Assembly: GCA_030248065.1 (NCBI GenBank)
Contig: JASAMV010000146.1
Coordinates: 1-64,000 of the forward strand
Origin: Rhynchonema sp. JSB1_4
Taxonomy: Eukaryota; Nematoda; Chromadorea; Monhysterida; Xyalidae
Length of the DNA stretch: 64,000 nucleotides
Direction of reading: 5' to 3'
Shown: positions 12,914-25,888 of the stretch, in pieces
How positions within the stretch are numbered: the stretch's first letter is position 1
Layout of the letters: every line of letters starts with the position of its first letter
The notes under the pieces: model-generated
Told to the model about the DNA's origin: nothing
Databases searched by the model: none
Seen by the model: only the letters and a program-made list of their open reading frames with translations
Translations under genes and position numbers: made by a program

Positions 12914-15900
12914 ACGGTTTGTTGACGAGGCGCCCAATTCAAAGGTCAAAGGCTCTTATACTCTGGCCTGTGGACCAAGAATTCGCCGCGCCGAGCGATT
13001 GCGTTGGATGAGGGACGTGAGGACGAACGGCGTTGATGACGAGGCGCCCAATTCAAAGGTCAAAGGCTCTTATACTCTGGCCTGTGGACCAAGAATTCGC
13101 CGCGCCGAGCGATTGCGTTGGATGAGGGACGTGAGGACAAACGGCGTTGATGACGAGGCGCCCAATTCAAAGGTCAAAGGCTCTTATACTCTGGCCTGTG
13201 GACCAAGAATTCGCCGCGCCGAGCGATTGCGTTGGATGAGGGACGTGAGGACAAACGGCGTTGACGACGAGGCGCCCAATTCAAAGGTCAAAGGCTCTTA
13301 TACTCTGGCCTGTGGACCAAGAATTCGCCGCGCCGAGCGATTGCGTTGGATGAGGGACGTGAGGACAAACGGCGTTGATGACGAGGCGCCCAATTCAAAG
13401 GTCAAAGGCTCTTATACTCTGGCCTGTGGACCAAGAATTCGCCGCGCCGAGCGATTGCGTTGGATGAGGGACGTGAGGACAAACGGCGTTGATGACGAGG
13501 CGCCCAATTCAAAGGTCAAAGGCTCTTATACTCTGGCCTGTGGACCAAGAATTCGCCGCGCCGAGCGATTGCGTTGGATGAGGGACGTGAGGACAAACGG
13601 CGTTGATGACGAGGCGCCCAATTCAAAGGTCAAAGGCTCTTATACTCTGGCCTGTGGACCAAGAATTCGCCGCGCCGAGCGATTGCGTTAGATGAGGGAC
13701 GTGAGGACAAACGGCGTTGATGACGAGGCGCCCAATTCAAAGGTCAAAGGCTCTTATACTCTGGCCTGTGGACCAAGAATTCGCCGCGCCGAGCGATTGC
13801 GTTAGATGAGGGACGTGAGGACAAACGGCGTTGATGACGAGGCGCCCAATTCAAAGGTCAAAGGCTCTTATACTCTGGCCTGTGGACCAAGAATTCGCCG
13901 CGCCGAGCGATTGCGTTGGATGAGGGACGTGAGGACAAACGGCGTTGATGACGAGGCGCCCAATTCAAAGGTCAAAGGCTCTTATACTCTGGCCTGTGGA
14001 CCAAGAATTCGCCGCGCCGAGCGATTGCGTTGGATGAGGGACGTGAGGACGAACGGCGTTGATGACGAGGCGCCCAATTCAAAGGTCAAAGGCTCTTATA
14101 CTCTGGCCTGTGGACCAAGAATTCGCCGCGCCGAGCGATTGCGTTGGATGAGGGACGTGAGGACAAACGGCGTTGATGACGAGGCGCCCAATTCAAAGGT
14201 CAAAGGCTCTTATACTCTGGCCTGTGGACCAAGAATTCGCCGCGCCGAGCGATTGCGTTGGATGAGGGACGTGAGGACGAACGGCGTTGATGACGAGGCG
14301 CCCAATTCAAAGGTCAAAGGCTCTTATACTCTGGCCTGTGGACCAAGAATTCGCCGCGCCGAGCGATTGCGTTGGATGAGGGACGTGAGGACAAACGGCG
14401 TTGATGACGAGGCGCCCAATTCAAAGGTCAAAGGCTCTTATACTCTGGCCTGTGGACCAAGAATTCGCCGCGCCGAGCGATTGCGTTGGATGAGGGACGT
14501 GAGGACAAACGGCGTTGATGACGAGGCGCCCAATTCAAAGGTCAAAGGCTCTTATACTCTGGCCTGTGGACCAAGAATTCGCCGCGCCGAGCGATTGCGT
14601 TGGATGAGGGACGTGAGGACAAACGGCGTTGATGACGAGGCGCCCAATTCAAAGGTCAAAGGCTCTTATACTCTGGCCTGTGGACCAAGAATTCGCCGCG
14701 CCGAGCGATTGCGTTGGATGAGGGACGTGAGGACGAACGGCGTTGATGACGAGGCGCCCAATTCAAAGGTCAAAGGCTCTTATACTCTGGCCTGTGGACC
14801 AAGAATTCGCCGCGCCGAGCGATTGCGTTGGATGAGGGACGTGAGGACAAACGGCGTTGATGACGAGGCGCCCAATTCAAAGGTCAAAGGCTCTTATACT
14901 CTGGCCTGTGGACCAAGAATTCGCCGCGCCGAGCGATTGCGTTGGATGAGGGACGTGAGGACAAACGGCGTTGATGACGAGGCGCCCAATTCAAAGGTCA
15001 AAGGCTCTTATACTCTGGCCTGTGGACCAAGAATTCGCCGCGCCGAGCGATTGCGTTGGATGAGGGACGTGAGGACGAACGGCGTTGATGACGAGGCGCC
15101 CAATTCAAAGGTCAAAGGCTCTTATACTCTGGCCTGTGGACCAAGAATTCGCCGCGCCGAGCGATTGCGTTGGATGAGGGACGTGAGGACAAACGGCGTT
15201 GATGACGAGGCGCCCAATTCAAAGGTCAAAGGCTCTTATACTCTGGCCTGTGGACCAAGAATTCGCCGCGCCGAGCGATTGCGTTGGATGAGGGACGTGA
15301 GGACAAACGGCGTTGATGACGAGGCGCCCAATTCAAAGGTCAAAGGCTCTTATACTCTGGCCTGTGGACCAAGAATTCGCCGCGCCGAGCGATTGCGTTG
15401 GATGAGGGACGTGAGGACAAACGGCGTTGATGACGAGGCGCCCAATTCAAAGGTCAAAGGCTCTTATACTCTGGCCTGTGGACCAAGAATTCGCCGCGCC
15501 GAGCGATTGCGTTGGATGAGGGACGTGAGGACAAACGGCGTTGATGACGAGGCGCCCAATTCAAAGGTCAAAGGCTCTTATACTCTGGCCTGTGGACCAA
15601 GAATTCGCCGCGCCGAGCGATTGCGTTGGATGAGGGACGTGAGGACAAACGGCGTTGATGACGAGGCGCCCAATTCAAAGGTCAAAGGCTCTTATACTCT
15701 GGCCTGTGGACCAAGAATTCGCCGCGCCGAGCGATTGCGTTGGATGAGGGACGTGAGGACAAACGGCGTTGATGACGAGGCGCCCAATTCAAAGGTCAAA
15801 GGCTCTTATACTCTGGCCTGTGGACCAAGAATTCGCCGCGCCGAGCGATTGCGTTGGATGAGGGACGTGAGGACAAACGGCGTTGATGACGAGGCGCCCA

Positions 15901-18900
15901 ATTCAAAGGTCAAAGGCTCTTATACTCTGGCCTGTGGACCAAGAATTCGCCGCGCCGAGCGATTGCGTTGGATGAGGGACGTGAGGACAAACGGCGTTGA
16001 TGACGAGGCGCCCAATTCAAAGGTCAAAGGCTCTTATACTCTGGCCTGTGGACCAAAGAATTCGCCGCGCCGAGCGATTGCGTTGGATGAGGGACGTGAG
16101 GACGAACGGCGTTGATGACGAGGCGCCCAATTCAAAGGTCAAAGGCTCTTATACTCTGGCCTGTGGACCAAGAATTCGCCGCGCCGAGCGATTGCGTTGG
16201 ATGAGGGACGTGAGGACAAACGGCGTTGATGACGAGGCGCCCAATTCAAAGGTCAAAGGCTCTTATACTCTGGCCTGTGGACCAAGAATTCGCCGCGCCG
16301 AGCGATTGCGTTGGATGAGGGACGTGAGGACAAACGGCGTTGATGACGAGGCGCCCAATTCAAAGGTCAAAGGCTCTTATACTCTGGCCTGTGGACCAAG
16401 AATTCGCCGCGCCGAGCGATTGCGTTGGATGAGGGACGTGAGGACAATCGGCGTTGATGACGAGGCGCCCAATTCAAAGGTCAAAGGCTCTTATACTCTG
16501 GCCTGTGGACCTAGAATTCGCCGCGCCGATCGATTGCGCTGGATGAGGGACGTGAGCACAAACGGCGTTGATGACGAGACGCCCAATTCAAAGGTCAAAA
16601 GCTCTTATACTCTGGCCTGTGGACCAAGAATTCGCCGCGCCGAGCGATTGCGTTGGATGAAGGACGTGAGGACGAACGGCGTTGATGACGAGGCGCCCAA
16701 TTCAAAGGTCAAAGGCTCTTATACTCTGGCCTGTGGACCAAGAATTCGCCGCGCCGAGCGATTGCGTTGGATGAGGGACGTGAGGACAAACGGCGTTGAT
16801 GACGAGGCGCCCAATTCAAAGGTCAAAGGCTCTTATACTCTGGCCTGTGGACCAAGAATTCGCCGCGCCGAGCGATTGCGTTGGATGAGGGACGTGAGGA
16901 CAAACGGCGTTGATGACGAGGCGCCCAATTCAAAGGTCAAAGGCTCTTATACTCTGGCCTGTGGACCAAGAATTCGCCGCGCCGAGCGATTGCGTTGGAT
17001 GAGGGACGTGAGGACAAACGGCGTTGACGACGAGGCGCCCAATTCAAAAGTCAAAGGCTCTTATACTCTGGCCTGTGGACCAAGAATTCGCCGCGCCGAG
17101 CGATTGCGTTGGATGAGGGACGTGAGGACAAACGGCGTTGATGACGAGGCGCCCAATTCAAAGGTCAAAGGCTCTTATACTCTGGCCTGTGGACCAAGAA
17201 TTCGCCGCGCCGAGCGATTGCGTTGGATGAGGGACGTGAGGACAAACGGCGTTGATGACGAGGCGCCCAATTCAAAGGTCAAAGGCTCTTATACTCTGGC
17301 CTGTGGACCAAGAATTCGCCGCGCCGAGCGATTGCGTTGGATGAGGGACGTGAGGACAAACGGCGTTGATGACGAGGCGCCCAATTCAAAGGTCAAAGGC
17401 TCTTATACTCTGGCCTGTGGACCAAGAATTCGCCGCGCCGAGCGATTGCGTTGGATGAGGGACGTGAGGACAAACGGCGTTGATGACGAGGCGCCCAATT
17501 CAAAGGTCAAAGGCTCTTATACTCTGGCCTGTGGACCAAGAATTCGCCGCGCCGAGCGATTGCGTTGGATGAGGGACGTGAGGACGAACGGTGTTGATGA
17601 CGAGGCGCCCAATTCAAAGGTCAAAGGCTCTTATACTCTGGCCTGTGGACCAAGAATTCGCCGCGCCGAGCGATTGCGTTGGATGAGGGACGTGAGGACA
17701 AACGGCGTTGATGACGAGGCGCCCAATTCAAAGGTCAAAGGCTCTTATACTCTGGCCTGTGGACCAAGAATTCGCCGCGCCGAGCGATTGCGTTGGATGA
17801 GGGACGTGAGGACAAACGGTGTTGATAACGAGGCGCCCAATTCAAAGGTCAAAGGCTCTTATACTCTGGCCTGTGGACCAAGAATTCGCCGCGCCGAGCG
17901 ATTGCGTTGGATGAGGGACGTGAGGACAAACGGCGTTGATGACGAGGCGCCCAATTCAAAGGTCAAAGGCTCTTATACTCTGGCCTGTGGACCAAGAATT
18001 CGCCGCGCCGAGCGATTGCGTTGGATGAGGGACGTGAGGACGAACGGCGTTGATGACGAGGCGCCCAATTCAAAGGTCAAAGGCTCTTATACTCTGGCCT
18101 GTGGACCAAGAATTCGCCGCGCCGAGCGATTGCGTTGGATGAGGGACGTGAGGACAAACGGCGTTGATGACGAGGCGCCCAATTCAAAGGTCAAAGGCTC
18201 TTATACTCTGGCCTGTGGACCAAGAATTCGCCGCGCCGAGCGATTGCGTTGGATGAGGGACGTGAGGACAAACGGCGTTGATGACGAGGCGCCCAATTCA
18301 AAGGTCAAAGGCTCTTATACTCTGGCCTGTGGACCAAGAATTCGCCGCGCCGAGCGATTGCGTTGGATGAGGGACGTGAGGACAAACGGCGTTGATGACG
18401 AGGCGCCCAATTCAAAGGTCAAAGGCTCTTATACTCTGGCCTGTGGACCAAGAATTCGCCGCGCCGATCGATTGCGCTGGATGAGGGACGTGAGCACAAA
18501 CGGCGTTGATGACGAGACGCCCAATTCAAAGGTCAAAAGCTCTTATACTCTGGCCTGTGGACCAAGAATTCGCCGCGCCGAGCGATTGCGTTGGATGAAG
18601 GACGTGAGGACGAACGGCGTTGATGACGAGGCGCCCAATTCAAAGGTCAAAGGCTCTTATACTCTGGCCTGTGGACCAAGAATTCGCCGCGCCGAGCGAT
18701 TGCGTTGGATGAGGGACGTGAGGACAAACGGCGTTGATGACGAGGCGCCCAATTCAAAGGTCAAAGGCTCTTATACTCTGGCCTGTGGACCAAGAATTCG
18801 CCGCGCCGAGCGATTGCGTTGGATGAGGGACGTGAGGACAAACGGCGTTGATGACGAGGCGCCCAATTCAAAGGTCAAAGGCTCTTATACTCTGGCCTGT

Positions 18901-20525
18901 GGACCAAGAATTCGCCGCGCCGAGCGATTGCGTTGGATGAGGGACGTGAGGACAAACGGCGTTGACGACGAGGCGCCCAATTCAAAAGTCAAAGGCTCTT
19001 ATACTCTGGCCTGTGGACCAAGAATTCGCCGCGCCGAGCGATTGCGTTGGATGAGGGACGTGAGGACAAACGGCGTTGATGACGAGGCGCCCAATTCAAA
19101 GGTCAAAGGCTCTTATACTCTGGCCTGTGGACCAAGAATTCGCCGCGCCGAGCGATTGCGTTGGATGAGGGACGTGAGGACAAACGGTGTTGATAACGAG
19201 GCGCCCAATTCAAAGGTCAAAGGCTCTTATACTCTGGCCTGTGGACCAAGAATTCGCCGCGCCGAGCGATTGCGTTGGATGAGGGACGTGAGGACAAACG
19301 GCGTTGATGACGAGGCGCCCAATTCAAAGGTCAAAGGCTCTTATACTCTGGCCTGTGGACCAAGAATTCGCCGCGCCGAGCGATTGCGTTGGATGAGGGA
19401 CGTGAGGACGAACGGCGTTGATGACGAGGCGCCCAATTCAAAGGTCAAAGGCTCTTATACTCTGGCCTGTGGACCAAGAATTCGCCGCGCCGAGCGATTG
19501 CGTTGGATGAGGGACGTGAGGACAAACGGCGTTGATGACGAGGCGCCCAATTCAAAGGTCAAAGGCTCTTATACTCTGGCCTGTGGACCAAGAATTCGCC
19601 GCGCCGAGCGATTGCGTTGGATGAGGGACGTGAGGACAAACGGCGTTGATGACGAGGCGCCCAATTCAAAGGTCAAAGGCTCTTATACTCTGGCCTGTGG
19701 ACCAAGAATTCGCCGCGCCGAGCGATTGCGTTGGATGAGGGACGTGAGGACAAACGGCGTTGATGACGAGGCGCCCAATTCAAAGGTCAAAGGCTCTTAT
19801 ACTCTGGCCTGTGGACCAAGAATTCGCCGCGCCGAGCGATTGCGTTGGATGAGGGACGTGAGGACAAACGGCGTTGATGACGAGGCGCCCAATTCAAAGG
19901 TCAAAGGCTCTTATACTCTGGCCTGTGGACCAAGAATTCGCCGCGCCGAGCGATTGCTTTGGATGAGGGACGTGAGGACAAACGGCGTTGATGACGAGGC
20001 GCCCAATTCAAAGGTCAAAGGCTCTTATACTCTGGCCTGTGGACCAAGAATTCGCCGCGCCGAGCGATTGCTTTGGATGAGGGACGTGAGGACAAACGGC
20101 GTTGATGACGAGGCGCCCAATTCAAAGGTCAAAGGCTCTTATACTCTGGCCTGTGGACCAAGAATTCGCCGCGCCGAGCGATTCCGTTGGATGAGGGACG
20201 TGAGGACAAACGACGTTGATGACGAGGCGCCCAATTCAAAGGTCAAAGGCTCTTATACTCTGGCCTGTGGACCAAGAATTCGCCGCGCCGAGCGATTGCG
20301 TTGGATGAGGGACGTGAGGACAAACGGCGTTGATGACGAGGCGCCCAATTCAAAGGTCAAAGGCTCTTATACTCTGGCCTGTGGACCAAGAATTCGCCGC
20401 GCCGAGCGATTGCGTTGGATGAGGGACGTGAGGACAAACGGCGTTGATGACGAGGCGCCCAATTCAAAGGTCAAAGGCTCTTATACTCTGGCCTGTGGAC
20501 CAAGAATTCGCCGCGCCGACCGGTT
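12914..20525 (+). repeat. 114-bp satellite array, about 66 units
   Basis: A 114-bp unit is repeated head to tail about 66 times with only scattered point changes. Every unit I checked carries a GAATTC site. Because 114 is 38 codons, the frame starting WMRDVRTNGVDDEAPNSK stays open: 230, 769 and 1,555 codons at 12999-13691, 13806-16115 and 15997-20664. It is interrupted by identical Trp-to-TAG changes in two adjacent units (13689-13691 and 13803-13805) and by one extra A near 16055. Stops and an indel, no signal peptide, no flanking exons and near-perfect DNA-level homogeneity favour a non-coding satellite over a gene. Synonymous changes such as GATGAC/GACGAC occur, but so do amino-acid changes (G to S, A to T, R to S). 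The last unit decays after 20520. Confidence 0.93.
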
Positions 20526-21298
20526 GTATGTTGGGCAAGGGAAGTACGGACGATCGACCTTGGTGACGAGACTTCCAGTTCAAAGATTTCAGAATGGCAG
20601 CGCGAAATGGCTATTCTTATTGAAGGCATATTTTGCGTTGCTTTTATTTCTGGATGAGTTTTAAAGTGTGCTGCTCATTAACTATCTGCTTGCTGCAGTA
20701 CCTTTATGTGCGCAACGCCACTCTGAGCGCTGAAAATCGGCAGCTTAATTCTGCAGCCACTGTAACTTCCAAACAGAACTGCATCAACTTGTTTTTTTAC
20801 TTTGCGGTGATGTTGTGTGTTCTTTATGACGAGCTTCACCAATTCGTGTTCACTGCTTGATAAAAGTCAGTCACTCAAGCCTGGTCGCAATGAGTGTGTA
20901 AATTTCCGGTCTAGAGAGACGGAGACAAGACCCACCAATCGGAACATTTTTGTTTTGTATTCAGTCGGAGGACCATGTAGCAGCTGTGAAGTTTTTGTCA
21001 CCACATGATGAATTTTAGATTTTTTTGCATTTTACGTTGGGGTTTGACGACGAGGACGCACAATCAAAATTTTTTTGACGGGAATGCTGATTTACGATTA
21101 GTTCCCGTCATTGGACCAATCGTCACAATTTTAGAATTTGACACCTATACCGCCAGGTACAACTGCGGATTAGATTTCACTGGGATTAATACCCTTCGCA
21201 TGTCAAATATGTAACACAGATTGGCTGACTGTGCACACCTAACAATGAGAAAATAAAATAGATGACTTGCCCTTCCTTGGCCATTCTCGTCCTGCCAG
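20526..21298. other. Decaying array edge and intergenic sequence
   Basis: The first 90 bases still resemble the satellite unit (GTTGGGCAAGG, GACGAGACTTCCAGTTCAAAG) with many changes. The rest shows no gene that I recognise. Confidence 0.45.
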
Positions 21299-23490
21299 CA
21301 GGGTTGGGCAAAAAACGTTTTTTTCAAAAAATCGTTTTTTTAAAAACGTTTTTTTTTAAAAACGTTTTTTTAAAACGCGAAGATGACCAAAATATGTCCC
21401 CCAAAAAATTGGAAAACGCTCATGTTATGCAGAAAACGTGGTTAAATGAAGTAATTCTATGTGTTCTGAGGCAAAATAAACGGGTTTCAACCCTTTTCTA
21501 GCGACTTGTTAAGGTCCCATATCAGACCCGCATCATGGGACCAACTTTGGCCGGGGTCGTCACTGAAAGTCAAACTCCGTATATCGACGTATCTCGACAA
21601 AGTAAAAATTGGTCGAATATTTTTTGAAAAAAAGGACAAAAATATTGATTTTCCTTGATAATCAGGGTACTTTCCCTGAAAAATCAGGGAAAATCAAGGA
21701 AATTCAGCATTTAAAAAAACGAAAAACGACCCAGGCGTTTTTTTTGAAAAAAAACGTCGTTTTTTTAAGAAAAAACGCCGTCGTTTTTTTTGCCCAACCC
21801 TACCTGCCAGGCCCGTTTGAAACATCAGCGATCGACGGATGAGTGTGCGAATTGTCATCAGAGGAATGGAATGATTCTGGTTGCAGTTGACGTGACATCT
21901 GCATACAAACATGAACGGTAATGATGTGCTAAACACGCTACGCAGATCGTTCCACTTCCATGAAACATTATCAGATACCCAGTTGACATCAACGGAGATA
22001 AGTAAATGAACAGCTTGGCGCTCGTCGAAATTTACGGCTGTACTAAATTCTTAATTTCCTCAATGCAAAAAACCTCGCGTGATCTTCCGATCCAGTCTAA
22101 TCCGATAACCAAGTTGGATTCTTACTACTCCAAATGTTTCAAGTTCTGGTTCATTCATGCAAACGATGACCTTGTGCACCGCTTGTTTGTGAAAACGCGT
22201 GCACACGGGCCACACTGCCCAAGTCACTTTTTTCTACTGTTATTATGTTATTTAATGTTGTTAATTCTAATAATATTATTAAAAAATCCAAACCATAACC
22301 AACCAATCAGTGACATCTTAACATTCCGCATCTCGTCGCATCGCAAACTGTTAAATTCGATGTTGCTGCTGTTGACGTTTCAAAACACTGTCTGGGTGCT
22401 GGAGTACTGTTCCTGTAACCTTACTGCCTGTAATGAGTGCTCAGTACATTACTGGACAATTTGCAAATACTATGCAAATCCCCACCGCATGTTATCATGC
22501 CCACCGGTGTTGAAATGTTGACAATTGATTAAAAATGATATAGATTGGGATCTTGAGATCTGCGTCTCTCCCTCAACACGAGACATAGTGCACTGACAAA
22601 CATGGCCTTGGATTACAGAAGCTCCAACACATACAGTATGTACACTGACCAGTATTCGAAAATTGGCGCATAAAAGTCAAATCCGCAAGCACTAAGCGTC
22701 CAAGTTACATGCACTTATCCCTCACAAACGTTAAACATAAGGCATAAAAATTCCAGGATCCTGAGGTGCTTATCTTGTTATCATGCCCATAGCGGTAAAT
22801 CAAACGGATAATGTGAATTGTGTACTAAGTCAAAGAATCACATACTTTTCGTTTGCCGTTCTCGTCCTGCCACACCCGTATGAAACATCAGCGATAGATG
22901 AATGAATGAGCAAATCGTCAGCAGAGGAAATGGCGTGCTGCAGTGTATATGGATTGGGTTACGGTACGGTAGCTTAACATCCATAGCATAGTTCAAATGT
23001 CATTGACGGAATTCGTTCCTTGTGACGCGCAAAAGGCAAATGACCGCAAAAATGTGCACTACATTCGCAAGAAGTGCGATGGCTTTCGTCGACAACATGG
23101 AACAAACGCCTAACACGTCTGTCTAGTGTCGTGATAAGATGCTCCATCGAACCAAATGTTTCGGCCCCATTTGACATGAGGGCGGTATGAGTCGTTCCCT
23201 GACGGTAAAAAAAGTACAACTTTTTACGCCGGCCGAAGTTAGGCTTTAGTGAGCTCTTCATATCCTGAACGCAAAAATGACGCGTGACCAAGGCGCGGGT
23301 CCGATCCGATCCGATCGCCAAGTTTGATACGAACCAAATGTTTCAAGTTTCAGCCTTATGTACCGCTCGTCTGTGATAACACGTGCCAGCTGAACGCAGA
23401 CGCTATGGTTCAACAAGAACAACCTTGTGCTTTTTTAAAAAGTAAAACATTCACACTGTAACATGACCAACCAATCAGTGTCGTCCTAGG
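21276..23490 (+). repeat. Diverged segmental duplication, two blocks
   Basis: Block 1 is 21276-21298 plus 21811-21870, continuing to 22085-22330. It matches block 2, 22853-22925 and 23295-23490, in the same order. Shared landmarks are TTCTCGTCCTGCCA, TGAAACATCAGCGAT, CCAAATGTTTCAAGTT and CAACCAATCAGTG. Spacing differs (about 1,063 versus 1,200 bp), so indels have accumulated. Neither block has a recognisable gene. Confidence 0.65.
21299..21802 (-). mobile_element. hAT-type MITE, copy 2
   Basis: The element is 504 bp, with ends CAGGGTTGGGCAAAAAACG and GCCCAACCCTA. It is flanked by the exact 8-bp duplication CCTGCCAG (21291-21298 and 21803-21810). The internal sequence is copy 1 (8246-8752) in reverse orientation, including the CCCTGAAAAATCAGGG palindromes, now near the right end. 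There is no transposase. A related sequence at 22853-22890 reads straight through the insertion point and serves as an empty site. Confidence 0.9.
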
Positions 23491-25888
23491 GCTAGCTGCG
23501 GCAACCAATCAGCGAACTCTACAACAGTGTGTCCGTTGCAATCGGGTAGATGACGATATGTGCCTGAAATGACAAGGGGAATATATAGATACATAGCAAT
23601 CAATTGCCTTGACGGATCACGGGTCGCCTCCGGCCAGTCCGCGCTCGTTTGTTCTCGCATTGGGATCAGGATGGAGATGGCAAGACCAAGATTGGATTGG
23701 CGCAAATGAAGATGAAAAAGGAAACATCATGGACCAGGATGGACAACAACGAACTGAATGAAACATCATTGGACATGCGGAATGAGATAAACAGGGAGAG
23801 AGAGATGGACCATGATCATGGTGGAAAGAGAAGAATGCTGTCGACAGCGAAAAAACGAGAAACAGAGAATTGGAGTGAGATGAGAAATAAGAAAGGGAAC
23901 GGAGTTGGGATAGGTACGGTATGGGAACGGGGACAAAGCGCGTTAACCGGGTAGTGCAGAGGAACGTAACATCCTTTCAACTTTCGAGTTTGATAGCGTT
24001 TGCGCTTCGACAAGGAATGAGCACAATGTGAGTTGGAATCAATCACACAACGATTCGCTTTTTTGCATGCTGCTATCGATTGAATGAATCTGAAAGAAAC
24101 AGCATTAGTCTGCAGTCAGGTTGTCAGGAACCACTCGGGCGGCGAAGTCATACAGAACAGAGAAATATTCACTATGTGGAGAGTTATAACACGTGAAAAT
24201 TCGGGACATGCCAAGTCGTTCACTGTAGAGAGAGATTCACAATATGGAGGTTCACTGTGGGGGGAGGGAGGACTGTATTTGAGTAGCGAGAGGGTGAGGA
24301 AATGAGAATAAATGAAAGTGGAAGAAAAGAAGCACACGAAAGCAGACAGCAACGCTCAATCAAACTGATTTCATCCAGGTAAGCAAGTTATCCAACATGC
24401 CCCTCTTCTTTCAAAACAGCATGGAGGTATATGTATGCCTTACATTACACAGCGTAAAGGTTGAAATAAATAACTGACCACAAAAAAACCGGCAGCAAAA
24501 ACAAACACCATGACGGGCGGACCCATAACGTGTTGTTTTGGTGTGCTGCTGTGACACACAGTTGCGTTCTTTTGGACAGTTGCGTTTGATGAGACCACTG
24601 CTTTGAGACCAGAGACAAAAATCAGGTCCACACACGTGCGCGCACCAAACAGCCCTTCGATTGTTTATTGTCTGTCTCAGTTTCACACGACATTCAAATC
24701 ACACTTATTCCTGGTTTGTTCTGTGCGTGCAGGCGTTGCTTAGATTAGGCGCACGCAGCAAACGCACCAACGAACTGTCTTTGCCTGGATGACAATGATC
24801 TGCAATAATCCGGCACTCAGCGTGAGCCACGAACGAAAGTCATGTGGAAAACATGTGAAAGACCAGCAAGGCATAACAACAGTGCCTCCCTCTGGATCCG
24901 ACTGTGTGTACCACGGTGTGTTGAGCTGTTGAGCAGCTGTGCCGCGCTATATGTAGCTGGCTTGTGAAAAACAACAGTCAGCAAAAGTGATACCGGAGAA
25001 TGTCAAATGTGTTCCCCTGTGGCTTATTTGTTATTTACTTCTGATTTGAAATTTGATTAAAAAATAATTTCCCTGATAAGTTCCCTCCCACAACGTATGA
25101 GCATGTGAAACATTGCTGAAAACGTGCACAAATGGGGATTGGAATTTATTCGGAAAAAAGTTCCGAAAATAGGCTCCCATTTTGGGGAGCAGTTTGGGGT
25201 GGGGGCTTGGCATTCTCCCTCCCCTCAAAGCATGGCTGAAAAAATAGAACCACACAAGGCTTGTACAGGAAAGCCGATACATTTTACAAACAAGTACATC
25301 CTTCTGCATCTGGTCACTAAACTAACATTATTCTGCTATCATATTATCAGTTGTGAGCACTTTGCTCTTTCTGAGTTGATCTAATAGAAAACCGTGCTGC
25401 ACATTGTGTGCACCAAACTATATTTGCTATCTGGTTCTCGCCTGCATTTGTATGGAATGTAATTTTCCATATTGTGCGACGGTTCGGTCCCGGCGAGCAG
25501 CTTCAGGCCCCTCCATTCAGGCCCGGCTGAAGCCTAAGCCAATAAATATAGGTCAAACATGCTGGGCCTGAATCGGCCGGGCTTGAACAGGTCGGGCCTG
25601 AACTTCCGGGCCTGAAATGTCGCAAAGTTGCCTGCAAAGTTGATACCGCCCGGGCCCCATATGTTTGCAGGTAACCTAGCTCGGACGTTATATTTGCACA
25701 GAATGAAACAAGCATGACAGCATTATATACCTGCTTTGTGTGCATCAAGATTAAATGAAACGTGAAATTCTAACCAAGCTCCAACATCATGACATTTTTA
25801 ATCCCAGTTTGATCTCGTGTTTTCGTTTTCTGAATTTCATAAGCTAGCTTTGAACGAAAGACAAGTCCGTTGATGTCCTGTTCTTCAA
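23491..25888. other. Intergenic, no recognised gene
   Basis: A purine-rich segment at about 23650-24340 (many GAGA and GGAA runs) gives low-complexity open frames without domains. At 25550-25620 the string GGGCCTGAA recurs several times, a small GC-rich repeat. No RNA gene was identified. Confidence 0.4.

Noticed and set aside
12914..20525. CRISPR-like array
   Set aside because: Units are contiguous and uniform with no unique spacers, and the DNA is eukaryotic.
12999..20664. Giant repeat-protein gene
   Set aside because: The long frames exist only because the 114-bp unit is a multiple of three. Two adjacent stops and an indel break them, and there are no flanking exons, leader or end domain.
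23649..23954. Lys/Glu/Met-rich protein
   Set aside because: It arises from a purine-rich low-complexity tract with no domain.
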